Positions 13,038 to 20,265 of a DNA stretch of 26,925 bases are shown here, piece by piece. The position numbers and the translations under genes were made by a program. Source of the stretch: a virus; IMG/VR virus record IMGVR_UViG_3300036719_003459, positions 1 to 26,925 of that record; one strand, written 5' to 3'. Numbering within the stretch: position 1 is the stretch's first letter; the number at the start of each line of letters is the position of its first letter. The notes below the pieces were generated by a model. That model worked only from the letters and a program-made list of their open reading frames with translations. It did not search any database and was not told the DNA's origin.

Positions 13038-13317
13038 TAAAATGTTTTAATTGATAAACCATCATCATTGCATTACAAGCAAGAGCAATTAAATGACCGT
13101 TTTCCTGACCATCATCATCAAAGGTTCCTTCTTGAATTTCCATAAAATGCCGTATCAAGGCTTGATTCAATTCCTCAACATCAATCTTTTTTTTCCAGTT
13201 GAACCTTGGATATTTGTCTCCCTTATTTTGGGACATTCGTTCGGCCATTGATTTAACAAATGACCAATCCAACTCGTAGAAAAGTTTATCTTTGTTCTCT
13301 TTTATTCCAGAATTCAT
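13018..13317 (-). CDS. dATP/dGTP diphosphohydrolase-like protein (DUF5664 type)
   Basis: 99 residues. The order KYPRFNWKKKIDVEELNQAL, RHFMEIQEGTFDDDGQENGH then LIALACNAMMMVYQL fits the all-alpha NTP pyrophosphohydrolases of the DUF5664 type. They carry a conserved N-W, an R-H, an E-x-G-x-x-D-D metal site and an H-L-x-x-x-x-x-N helix. Such phage enzymes hydrolyse dATP or dGTP to the monophosphate and tune nucleotide pools; a relative, MazZ, helps phage S-2L use 2-aminoadenine. No other gene for modified adenine is visible here, so only a pool-cleaning role is suggested. Assigned from pattern, not search. Confidence 0.6.
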   Translation of the reverse strand: MNSGIKENKDKLFYELDWSFVKSMAERMSQNKGDKYPRFNWKKKIDVEELNQALIRHFMEIQEGTFDDDGQENGHLIALACNAMMMVYQLKHFNDEETV

Positions 13318-13432
13318 TCAAAACCATTATTGTGAACGTTAAAAATCCGGCATATATAAAAGAATTTATATGCGTATAGAGTCCTAAAATGGACAATCCG
13401 GCACTTACAAAAGTTAACTGAAAGGATTTCAT
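13286..13432 (-). CDS. Small membrane protein (48 aa)
   Basis: The ATG at 13432 shares bases with the upstream stop (TAATG), which favours it over an upstream in-frame ATG inside the neighbouring gene. The product, MKSFQLTFVSAGLSILGLYT onward, has one or two hydrophobic segments and a charged end (NEFWNKREQR). It overlaps the next gene by 32 bases. Function unknown. Confidence 0.55.
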   Translation of the reverse strand: MKSFQLTFVSAGLSILGLYTHINSFIYAGFLTFTIMVLNEFWNKREQR

Positions 13433-13635
13433 TATTTCAATTTTATAAACAATAACGCAAAACCAAATATAGGCCAACCTAATACAAGCAACACCGAAAA
13501 AATAATCAAAACTGGAACAATAAAAATCATTTGTTCTGAATGATAATATTTCGCGGTAAGATATTTAAAATCTTGATAAGCAATAAAGCCGAAAATAACT
13601 ACTCCGAATAGATAAATTAGTAAAATAGTACCCAT
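13432..13635 (-). CDS. Small membrane protein (67 aa)
   Basis: Two strong hydrophobic segments, GTILLIYLFGVVIFGFIA and IFIVPVLIIFSVLLVLGW, are separated by a polar loop of about 15 residues, and the protein ends FALLFIKLK. A two-segment hairpin of this size is compatible with a holin-like role but not proof of it. It begins two bases after the macrodomain-like gene. Confidence 0.6.
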   Translation of the reverse strand: MGTILLIYLFGVVIFGFIAYQDFKYLTAKYYHSEQMIFIVPVLIIFSVLLVLGWPIFGFALLFIKLK

Positions 13636-13637
13636 TT

Positions 13638-14045
13638 TTAAAAATTATTTAATATGTCCCAAAATTCAACAGGGAGATGAATGTTTTTATTTGATATTGC
13701 AATATGAAATAATGGTGCGATTTCTTCTGACGAATAACCACTTAAACCACAACCAATTTTGGTTACTAAGAATATTTTATCAGGATTTTGTTTTGCATAT
13801 TCAACAAAGATTTTAACATAAGGTTCGATTTCATTTATTGAAAGAACCTTCAAATTTCTATCCTTAGTCGGAATTGCATAACATTCGCCTGTTGGGCCAA
13901 ATCCAACGCCGTATTCTGCTCCAAATTGATTTTTAGCATTTAAGGCTGCACCTAATCCGTGCTTTCCTGCTAAGTTCGAACCAAATACGAAAATCTCGTT
14001 TGGTTTGAGTTCAGTTATATTTGGATGAGTTATTCTATTAATCAT
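13638..14045 (-). CDS. Macrodomain-like phage protein (A1S_2505-type)
   Basis: 135 residues. IFVFGSNLAGKHGLGAALNA (about 18-37) is a glycine-rich nucleotide-binding loop of the type seen in macrodomains. GVGFGPTGECYAIPTKD follows, then KIFLVTKIGCGLSGYSSEEI, which has the I-G-C-G-x-x-G-y loop that usually cradles the distal ribose. This arrangement is that of a phage family annotated as A1S_2505-like non-structural proteins. It could bind or hydrolyse ADP-ribose or a related NAD-derived molecule, which would fit a counter-defence role, but activity is unproven. Confidence 0.7.
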   Translation of the reverse strand: MINRITHPNITELKPNEIFVFGSNLAGKHGLGAALNAKNQFGAEYGVGFGPTGECYAIPTKDRNLKVLSINEIEPYVKIFVEYAKQNPDKIFLVTKIGCGLSGYSSEEIAPLFHIAISNKNIHLPVEFWDILNNF

Positions 14046-14672
14046 TTATCTGTTGAGTTTACAAATCAATCCTTCTGAACCTTTGGTTAATACCCGCTCA
14101 GGAAACCCGCCGAAGGAATATTTGATTGGATGGCCAATTTCTTGAATTTTGACCAATCTACCGTTATAAATCAATTGTTCAATTGCGACAAATACCCGTT
14201 CGTTTAACCCATAATCGTCAAAAATAAAATAAACATCTCCATTACCCAAATTCATTGAACAGGCACGAGCAACGTCATCTAAGACGTTTTGGGTATCGTG
14301 TCCAGCATCTACGACAAATACATTCAAAGGTTTAGTATTTGGATTATCATCAAATGTATAACTTTTATATAAAACCATAGCAATGTACTCAATATTGGTT
14401 CTATCTGAATTCAAAACTTGGGCTTCGTGAAAATGTCCCGGAAAGTTTATCGTGTAAACCTTTGAAAACAAATAACTCAAAACTCTCGTTGTTTGACCTT
14501 TATGAGTTCCAAATTCAAGTGCATTCCATGTATGAGAACCTTCCAAGTTTTTGAAAAACTCCCATACATCGGTTTTAAACTTGAAAGAGGTAGTTGAAAA
14601 GTTTTGAAACTTATCCTCTCCTACTTCTTCTAAAATTTCTTCTATTGACTTAAAATAGACCGTTTCTTTCAT
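14046..14672 (-). CDS. Class I SAM-dependent methyltransferase-like protein
   Basis: 208 residues. ALEFGTHKGQTTRVLSYLF (about 51-69) matches motif I (E-x-G-x-x-x-G) that binds S-adenosylmethionine. NVFVVDAGHDTQNVLDDVAR and DVYFIFDDYGL match the D-x-x-H and D-D-Y strands of the Methyltransf_24 / cephalosporin hydroxylase-like group. The group often modifies sugars or small molecules. A similar core occurs in the gene at 25063. Target unknown; the sugar genes around it suggest a glycan. Confidence 0.65.
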   Translation of the reverse strand: MKETVYFKSIEEILEEVGEDKFQNFSTTSFKFKTDVWEFFKNLEGSHTWNALEFGTHKGQTTRVLSYLFSKVYTINFPGHFHEAQVLNSDRTNIEYIAMVLYKSYTFDDNPNTKPLNVFVVDAGHDTQNVLDDVARACSMNLGNGDVYFIFDDYGLNERVFVAIEQLIYNGRLVKIQEIGHPIKYSFGGFPERVLTKGSEGLICKLNR

Positions 14673-14845
14673 GTTAGAATAACCAAATTAAAATGTAATA
14701 GAATTCCAACCATTGCGCAAAATGTTGACAATGTACTTGTAATGGTACAAATAAATGCTCCGAATAAAGTTTCTTCATTAGATTTAAAGATTTTATACGA
14801 ATTTACAAGTCCGATAAATGGAATTAACGATATGAAAATGTTCAT
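14669..14845 (-). CDS. Small membrane protein (58 aa)
   Basis: ATGA junctions at both ends place it exactly between the protease and the methyltransferase-like gene. The product MNIFISLIPFIGLVNSYKIF continues, after a short polar loop, with a second hydrophobic stretch (FGAFICTITSTLSTFCAMVG) and a third (ILLHFNLVIL). Function unknown. Confidence 0.6.
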   Translation of the reverse strand: MNIFISLIPFIGLVNSYKIFKSNEETLFGAFICTITSTLSTFCAMVGILLHFNLVILT

Positions 14846-15810
14846 AATCCTAACTTTTGTTTGACAAGTGAATAATTGTAACTAAAAGGGTATTTAGAAT
14901 TTACTGGTAGACCTAATGCTTCGCCTAAACGCAAAATTGTCGGTTTCTTAACTGCATAAAGTTCTTTACTTGTTTTAAAAAGAACCTTTGCAGCAGTTTC
15001 CCAATCAACTGTCGATGGAGTGGGAGGAACAGGAACCGAACCATTATCAAACTTAACTTCTTCAATGCACCAAAAATCATCAGCCTCGTTTGAATTTAAA
15101 GCAAATGAATAAGGCATCCAGAACAAACCTTCCTCCCCCCAACTTGTACCCCAACTATTTTGAATTAAAAAGCATTTTTTTGAGTCAGAAAAACCAATAA
15201 TTGTAACCGCGTGTCCTCCCAATAGTCGATCTCCACGTTTTGGTAGAGGCATTATTCCAGTAGTCGACTCCCAACTTCCGTAAAAACTTTGATAAACGTT
15301 GAAACCAAAACTTACAGCAGCGCCACTCAAAAGCGTTTGTTTTATTTTAGGTTCATTCTGATCAACACTTGCATATTTGACGGCGACATTTTTTAAACCA
15401 TCTTCATATACATTGGGAGTTGGTTCTTTGGTCAAGGCAGAAAGCGTATCCTGATATGGCCATAAACTTTCATTGGCCAAGCCCCACTTATTCAATGCTT
15501 TGAATCCGTCCCTAATATAGGCACCCGAATCTTCCCCTTCCCAACCTTGAAGTTTTCTTGCATTATAATATTCAAATAGACGCGACGGTTCGAATTTAAA
15601 ATCGTTTGTCACTTGCGCAACCTCGTAACGAAAACAAGCGCAAGCACTATTGGAAACACACGAGCCAATATTTCCTTGGTCGTATATGGGAATCTTTCTA
15701 TCCAACTCAAATTCACTTGGAAGTGAAACGGGTGCAGATAAATGTCTTACTGATTTTAAATCACGCTCGTCTTTTGGCTGACGCTGCCAATTAAGAATTC
15801 TGGTTTGCAA
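14842..15810 (-). CDS. Papain-family (C1) cysteine protease with C-terminal domain
   Basis: 322 residues. YDQGNIGSCVSNSACACF carries the oxyanion-hole Gln45 and nucleophile Cys51. LLGGHAVTIIGF has the catalytic His200, and IQNSWGTSWGEEGLFWMPY the Asn218 with the papain N-S-W-G-x-x-W-G motif. There is no signal peptide and only a short stretch before the catalytic domain. A proline-rich linker (VPVPPTPST, about 260) leads to a 60-residue C-terminal domain (TILRLGEALGLPVNSKYPFS) that may bind a partner. The start is a TTG that directly abuts the preceding TAA; no ATG is available upstream of the catalytic part. It could process virion proteins or attack a host protein. Confidence 0.88.
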   Translation of the reverse strand: MQTRILNWQRQPKDERDLKSVRHLSAPVSLPSEFELDRKIPIYDQGNIGSCVSNSACACFRYEVAQVTNDFKFEPSRLFEYYNARKLQGWEGEDSGAYIRDGFKALNKWGLANESLWPYQDTLSALTKEPTPNVYEDGLKNVAVKYASVDQNEPKIKQTLLSGAAVSFGFNVYQSFYGSWESTTGIMPLPKRGDRLLGGHAVTIIGFSDSKKCFLIQNSWGTSWGEEGLFWMPYSFALNSNEADDFWCIEEVKFDNGSVPVPPTPSTVDWETAAKVLFKTSKELYAVKKPTILRLGEALGLPVNSKYPFSYNYSLVKQKLGL

Positions 15811-16095
15811 TTATATTTCCTCATAATTTTGTAATTTTAAATCTGCCAATAAATGAAGTCGAAATACAACTCCTCTATCATCTTTTACCAAATAACCTAA
15901 GACTTCTTGGGTTTTATATTTTGAACCATAAAAATGGTCATTTTCATATACATCGTCGTAACTTCCATTACCATAATAAATACGGTGGTAAAAGGTTGGA
16001 AGCCCGACAATTTCCAACCGTTCAGTTCCATTCCACAAAACTATATCCCCAATTCTAAATTCTTCAACGTTTTTTAATGCTTCAAATACAGTCAT
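15811..16095 (-). CDS. Hypothetical protein (94 aa), small beta-barrel type
   Basis: MTVFEALKNVEEFRIGDIVL is followed by beta strands (ERLEIVGLPTFYHRIYYGN) and GYLVKDDRGVVFRLHLLADL. The F-R-I-G-D-I-V-x-W-N-G phrase is typical of small SH3-like or YopX-like phage domains. It is followed without a gap by the protease start. Function unknown. Confidence 0.6.
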   Translation of the reverse strand: MTVFEALKNVEEFRIGDIVLWNGTERLEIVGLPTFYHRIYYGNGSYDDVYENDHFYGSKYKTQEVLGYLVKDDRGVVFRLHLLADLKLQNYEEI

Positions 16096-16323
16096 CTAAA
16101 ACTCTCCCTTCCAAATTTTAATAATTAATGCAGTTATTCCTAAAAATAATGCAGTAGCAAAAAGAATACCCGCAACCATCATGTTAATAACCAGATAATT
16201 TTCAAGAAATGTAACTGTTTCAGGTTGAAAATTTTCAGGATAATGAATTCTACCAAAATAAACTACGGCCAAGTTCAACAAAAATATAACTACCAAAAAT
16301 ATAATTAACCATTTTCCTTTCAT
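16096..16323 (-). CDS. Small membrane protein (75 aa), first gene after a promoter
   Basis: Two hydrophobic segments: WLIIFLVVIFLLNLAVVYFG (about 5-24) and MMVAGILFATALFLGITALI (about 48-67), with a polar loop of about 23 residues between them. The -7 box of a consensus promoter ends one base before the ATG, so the transcript may start at or just after the start codon; translation would then be leaderless, or the promoter may serve the genes behind. Function unknown. Confidence 0.65.
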   Translation of the reverse strand: MKGKWLIIFLVVIFLLNLAVVYFGRIHYPENFQPETVTFLENYLVINMMVAGILFATALFLGITALIIKIWKGEF

Positions 16324-16324
16324 A

Positions 16325-16355
16325 CAAATATAAGTATTTTCTTAGAACTTTCAAA
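16325..16355 (-). promoter_or_regulatory. Consensus Bacteroidota promoter abutting a start codon
   Basis: On the minus strand: TTTG (16352-16355), a 19-base spacer and TATATTTG (16325-16332), a full match to the TTTG / TAnnTTTG consensus. It lies in one of the few non-coding gaps (16324-16377). The ATACTTATA word within it also occurs 7-9 bases before both RHH genes. The box ends one base before the ATG, which is unusually close. Confidence 0.6.
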
Positions 16356-16377
16356 TATTTAGTTTGTTAATTTAAAG

Positions 16378-16914
16378 TTAACGTTTTGAAAGGTTAGACT
16401 TAATTAAACTAAATCCTTCCTCATTATTATCAACTCTAAAACATTTATCAATCTTATAACCAGAAGGCAAATGTTTACTTCCAATTAATTTCCAAATCCT
16501 TAATTTAGTTTTATCAATACCTTCACCACTTCTACTTGTTGCAAATACGGTAACTGCGTCAGGTTTGTTTTTGGAAATGAACCTTTGATTAATTTTGGTT
16601 ATGGTTTTGAAAATTGGTAAGGTATAAGATAAATTTGTTTTCTTTGCTTGTGTTTCAAACCCATCTACACTAAATGCGGTATTAAAGACTAATTTAAGTT
16701 TAGGTTGAATTATTTCAGAAAATCTAAAATATTCTCCTATTTCTTCATCAGTAAATGATTCAAATCGAATGTAAACTTCTGAACCATCAGTTGTTTTAAA
16801 TTTAAATTCGTGATCGTTTATTTGTTCATACTCGAATTCATCAATATTGTCATAATCCAGAATTTCATTTAAAAAATCTTTGGTTAAACCTTCATATATT
16901 TCTTTGATTTTCAT
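16378..16914 (-). CDS. Hypothetical protein (178 aa)
   Basis: Starts MKIKEIYEGLTKDFLNEILD within the end of the upstream gene. After an acidic N-terminal half (DEFEYEQINDHEFKFKTTDG) comes VFNTAFSVDGFETQAKKTN and LPIFKTITKINQRFISKNKP, which I recall as a recurrent type in large phages (F-x-V-x-G-x-x-x-T followed by a helix), without assigned function. It ends in a basic tail. It is the last gene before the gap holding the 16325 promoter. Confidence 0.6.
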   Translation of the reverse strand: MKIKEIYEGLTKDFLNEILDYDNIDEFEYEQINDHEFKFKTTDGSEVYIRFESFTDEEIGEYFRFSEIIQPKLKLVFNTAFSVDGFETQAKKTNLSYTLPIFKTITKINQRFISKNKPDAVTVFATSRSGEGIDKTKLRIWKLIGSKHLPSGYKIDKCFRVDNNEEGFSLIKSNLSKR

Positions 16915-17662
16915 ATAAATATCTAAAAGTTTTTAGCATCCAATAATTTACTTGCTCACTGCCTCCGGGAACTGCATTAAAATGATAAACTCCGGGAATT
17001 TCCGTAAATAACATTCTATCATCTAAAACGTTCTTTCTTCCCAAATCTTGCATATTGAATTGGTATGGAAGTAATTTAACTTTCCAATCATTATGTCGAA
17101 CCAACATATTAATTAAGGGTTGATCAGTTCCGACCCCGTACTTCTTTTGCATTGATTGAACCTTTGATTGGTTCTTCCAATAAAAATCCAAAATAGTTTC
17201 ATGTATGAACCTGAAACTTTTATTCGTTATCATGAATCCAGTATTGAAATAATTCCAGATATGTTTTTGTTCGACATTTGGAGTCCCAAAAAACTCATAT
17301 TCATAATTTTCAACACTTCGACATAACCAATCATAATCACCGTCATTATGGACAGCACAAAATTCATGTTTTGTTAATTCAAAAAAGTTTGGACATTGAG
17401 GATGAATAATCGTATCGGCATCAACCATTAAAATCTGGTCATATTCAATTCCTTCATTTTCTAACAATTGGAAAACATAATGACGTTGAATGATTGGAGT
17501 CATTTCTTCAAGCGGAACGACTGGTTCTTCCAAAACCATGACTTGGGAATTATTGTTTTTGGCCCAACGTTTCCAACTTTCAATAGATAACCCATACATA
17601 TCATCCCTGTTAGGACGATTCGGGTTTTTAATGTTGATTATAAGGATTATGTTTTTATTCAT
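16892..17662 (-). CDS. Glycosyltransferase, GT8-like (GT-A fold)
   Basis: 256 residues from the ATG at 17662 (MNKNIILIINIKNPNR), matching the start of the related gene at 20513 (MNKNLIYITSI); an ATG three codons upstream is possible. DQILMVDADTIIHPQCPNFF (about 75-95) holds the D-x-D that binds metal and nucleotide-sugar. NYFNTGFMITNKS and VGTDQPLINMLV are the acceptor-side and D-Q motifs found in GT8-like enzymes. Substrate unknown. It overlaps its upstream neighbour's stop by a few bases and the next gene by 23. Confidence 0.75.
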   Translation of the reverse strand: MNKNIILIINIKNPNRPNRDDMYGLSIESWKRWAKNNNSQVMVLEEPVVPLEEMTPIIQRHYVFQLLENEGIEYDQILMVDADTIIHPQCPNFFELTKHEFCAVHNDGDYDWLCRSVENYEYEFFGTPNVEQKHIWNYFNTGFMITNKSFRFIHETILDFYWKNQSKVQSMQKKYGVGTDQPLINMLVRHNDWKVKLLPYQFNMQDLGRKNVLDDRMLFTEIPGVYHFNAVPGGSEQVNYWMLKTFRYLYENQRNI

Positions 17663-17941
17663 AACATTCATCTATTTTATTCATCCTATCAACCCAGTCT
17701 TTTTGAGCAACTTTAAACGCATCGTTTAATTCTTTCTTTAATATTGACCGGCCTATCGAAAACATTATTTGCCACGCAAATCCTTGTTTATAAGTTTTAT
17801 TTGGTATTTTAGTAATGCAATATCGACAAAATAGTGTTACAGCATAATATGTCTCATCTTTCCATTTACTTCTCTTGGTTTAACTTGAACTTCGAAGTAA
17901 GAGGCAAATAATACGGCAAAAATTAAAAATAATCGTTTCAT
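17655..17941 (-). pseudogene. Exported or membrane-anchored small protein, frameshifted
   Basis: The ATG at 17941 directly follows the upstream TAA and encodes a signal-like start (MKRLFLIFAVLFASYFEVQV) that stops after 34 codons. From about 17867 the -1 frame carries clear protein text, WKDETYYAVTLFCRYCITKI through GFAWQIMFSIGRSILKKELN to NKIDECYE, ending in a stop that overlaps the next start. That frame has no usable start of its own. Adding one A to the AAA run at 17865-17867 joins both parts into about 94 residues. It is either a recent mutation, a sequencing error or programmed slippage. Confidence 0.6.
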
Positions 17942-19039
17942 TTAAATTTGTTTAATTAATTCGTTTGCAATTTCAACACTCGTCCCAATCTTTCCACTGA
18001 AAATGCTGTAAAGTTGGTCTGAATGTTTGGTTATGTAACTTGGCCGGGCATCATCATGTTCTCTGTCCGGTAAAACGGTTCTTACTGTAAACATTGAACC
18101 TTGATAATGAACGTTACCTATTTTTTTATTTAAACCTTTATTTGATTCAGGTAAAACTGGTTCACCTTCAAATTTAAAATATTCATTTAACCCATTCAAA
18201 ATAAACGGAAAACGACTTAAAGAACTTTTAACAAGTCCAATATTCAAAATTTTCAAATAACCATTAGGAACTTGAAATATTTTTCCAACTTGACGTTCAT
18301 GTATGGCTTCGCTTACATGGCCGACAACATGAAAATATGGATTACTTCCGTATGGATCAATACAGCAAAATTCACCGTCAACTACAACGATACCTTTATT
18401 TTTATATTCTCGACCGATTGAAACCAGCGCCTTTTCACAAAGTTCAAACTGATAATCGATATGTTGATCAGAAGGTAAAAGTTCATTTATATTTGCGTAA
18501 GTTGAATTTATTACTAAATCGAACCTTTGCAAATCTTTACGCTCAAATTTTTGTGCGTAATTAACTTTGATATTTGTCTTTCGCAATCTTTCGACTATAT
18601 CCAAATACAATTTTCCTACATCAAAACTATTTTCTTCGACTTTTAAAACAGTTTCAATATTTTCTTCCCACAAAGGTAATGTATATTTAGGGACAATTTC
18701 AAATTTTAAGTCGTTATTAACTAAAAATTTACAATATTCGTCAGAATTAACCTTAGATCGAGTCGAAATTGCGTAAAAACGCTCATAACCCGAATTCACA
18801 ACAGCATTTGGGTAAAATTCTTCAAACGCTCTAACCCCACTAAGCACCTGTTCAACTGTTTCCTTTGAACGAGGATAATGATAACCCCTATGCAGCCGGT
18901 ACTGATTAATTCCGCTGGCTGCTGATAATATGGAGGTATTTTTTTCAAAAATTTCAACTTGCGCCTTTGGAAATTTTTCTTTTAATTTTAAAGCAGAAGT
19001 ACAACCAAATATTCCTGCACCAACTATTGCTATTTTCAA
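17942..19039 (-). CDS. FAD-dependent oxidoreductase (DAO superfamily)
   Basis: 365 residues. KIAIVGAGIFGCTSALKL is the dinucleotide-binding G-x-G-x-x-G, with the ribose-binding acidic residue in VEIFEKN about 30 residues on. YRLHRGYHYPRSKET follows, in the region that contacts substrate in D-amino-acid-oxidase-like proteins. QLYSIFSGKIGTSVEIANEL at the end is the second FAD-binding stretch. It starts with TTG at 19039, with AAGGG nine bases upstream as a ribosome site. Its place between an epimerase and glycosyltransferases suggests it oxidises a sugar or sugar-linked amine, but its substrate is not evident. Confidence 0.75.
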   Translation of the reverse strand: MKIAIVGAGIFGCTSALKLKEKFPKAQVEIFEKNTSILSAASGINQYRLHRGYHYPRSKETVEQVLSGVRAFEEFYPNAVVNSGYERFYAISTRSKVNSDEYCKFLVNNDLKFEIVPKYTLPLWEENIETVLKVEENSFDVGKLYLDIVERLRKTNIKVNYAQKFERKDLQRFDLVINSTYANINELLPSDQHIDYQFELCEKALVSIGREYKNKGIVVVDGEFCCIDPYGSNPYFHVVGHVSEAIHERQVGKIFQVPNGYLKILNIGLVKSSLSRFPFILNGLNEYFKFEGEPVLPESNKGLNKKIGNVHYQGSMFTVRTVLPDREHDDARPSYITKHSDQLYSIFSGKIGTSVEIANELIKQI

Positions 19040-19054
19040 TAACGTACCCTTTTA

Positions 19055-19447
19055 CTAAAATTTGTGTCTAAATTGAACCGAAATATTAACGTTATCCAAA
19101 AAAACGTCAATGTTTAAACATAATTTTCGCTTAAACATAACTTCGAAGTTGATCGGAGTATTGTATCCCTTCTCCTTATGAACGTAATGAAATGGCGGTA
19201 ATCCGGTATAAAACCGAAAGTTCTTATATTTAAAAACTCTAAATGACATTTTTGCGTATAAGCGATCATCCCCATTAAAATTGGTCAAATATTCTAACCT
19301 CAAAAATGCCAAATCAATATCTTGCTCCCATTGAACAAATGCAAAATTCCCATCATTGTGACTTAGACTTATACCCGTATAAACATCATTTAGTTCTTGT
19401 GAAAATAAGGTTAAGGGTAAAAACAATAATGGGAATAAGAGTTTCAT
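19055..19447 (-). CDS. Exported beta-rich protein, possible outer-membrane barrel
   Basis: 130 residues. MKLLFPLLFLPLTLFSQELN is a Bacteroidota-style signal peptide with cleavage after F-S-Q. The mature part alternates polar and hydrophobic residues in strands (NFAFVQWEQDIDLAFLRLEY, RLYAKMSFRVFKYKNFRFYT) and ends VNISVQFRHKF, with a final Phe as needed for outer-membrane insertion. A phage protein of this type could block re-infection by changing the host surface. ATGA-coupled to the epimerase gene. Confidence 0.6.
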   Translation of the reverse strand: MKLLFPLLFLPLTLFSQELNDVYTGISLSHNDGNFAFVQWEQDIDLAFLRLEYLTNFNGDDRLYAKMSFRVFKYKNFRFYTGLPPFHYVHKEKGYNTPINFEVMFKRKLCLNIDVFLDNVNISVQFRHKF

Positions 19448-20265
19448 GACATAAATTCCTGTTTAATCCAGTTTAAAACGTTTCCGGTTGGAGAATAACC
19501 AATTTTTTGAATTTTTGAAATATCCGCCAATGTTTCACTTCTACCTACAAATCCTTCCTCAAAAACAATTGGATGATTAAATGCTTGTGCGATTTCAAGT
19601 ATTGAATAATTAACTTGACTTCCTACTTCATAAATATCAAATTTATTTTGTTCTAACATTAAAATATTCGCGTTTACAATATCGTTAACAAAAGTGAAAT
19701 CTCTTTTTTGATTCCCGTCTCCGAAAATAATCAAAGGTTCATTGTTGTCTTTTCTATCCTTGAACTTTTGCAAAACAGTTGCGTATCCGCCAGAAGCCAT
19801 TCTTTCTCCATAAACGTTGAAATATCTTAATATTTGAATATCCATTCCATATAAATGTGCATACATTTCACAAAGTTCTTCCCCGATTAATTTTGAATGT
19901 GCGTATGGATTCGTAGGGTCAAATACTGAACTTGAACTTGAGTATATGAACTTTTTAACTCCTTGCTTTCTACACGCTTCCAAAAGGTTCAACGTCGAAA
20001 CGATATTGTTGTAATAATAATGTTGAGGGCGATCATAACTTTGAGGTATCCTTGCTACCGCCGCTACATGAAAGACTGCATCGACGCCCTTCAAATCAAT
20101 TTCAGAGGTATTGCACAAATCAATATGCAAACCAGTTACTTTTGAGTTTCTATATTTACCAGTCGAACCATTATCGATACCAATAACTTCGTGTCCTAAT
20201 TCAAGTAGACGTTCAGTTAAGTGACTTCCAATAAATCCTCTCCATCCCGTGATTAATACTTTCAA
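19444..20265 (-). CDS. NAD-dependent sugar epimerase/dehydratase (extended SDR)
   Basis: 273 residues. MKVLITGWRGFIGSHLTERL has the G-x-x-G-x-x-G NAD loop and IGIDNGSTGK the following strand. FIYSSSSSVFDPTNPYAHSK gives the catalytic Ser and the Y-x-x-x-K pair. LRYFNVYGERM and FGDGNQKRDFTFVNDIV are classic UDP-glucose 4-epimerase / dTDP-sugar dehydratase motifs. It is about 40 residues shorter than most epimerases. The start is a TTG that abuts the previous TAA. It likely makes a nucleotide-sugar for the nearby transferases. Product sugar unknown. Confidence 0.85.
   Translation of the reverse strand: MKVLITGWRGFIGSHLTERLLELGHEVIGIDNGSTGKYRNSKVTGLHIDLCNTSEIDLKGVDAVFHVAAVARIPQSYDRPQHYYYNNIVSTLNLLEACRKQGVKKFIYSSSSSVFDPTNPYAHSKLIGEELCEMYAHLYGMDIQILRYFNVYGERMASGGYATVLQKFKDRKDNNEPLIIFGDGNQKRDFTFVNDIVNANILMLEQNKFDIYEVGSQVNYSILEIAQAFNHPIVFEEGFVGRSETLADISKIQKIGYSPTGNVLNWIKQEFMS

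Noticed and set aside
13432-13635. Holin assignment for the two-segment membrane proteins
   Set aside because: Topology alone does not separate holins from other small phage membrane proteins, and no endolysin is adjacent.
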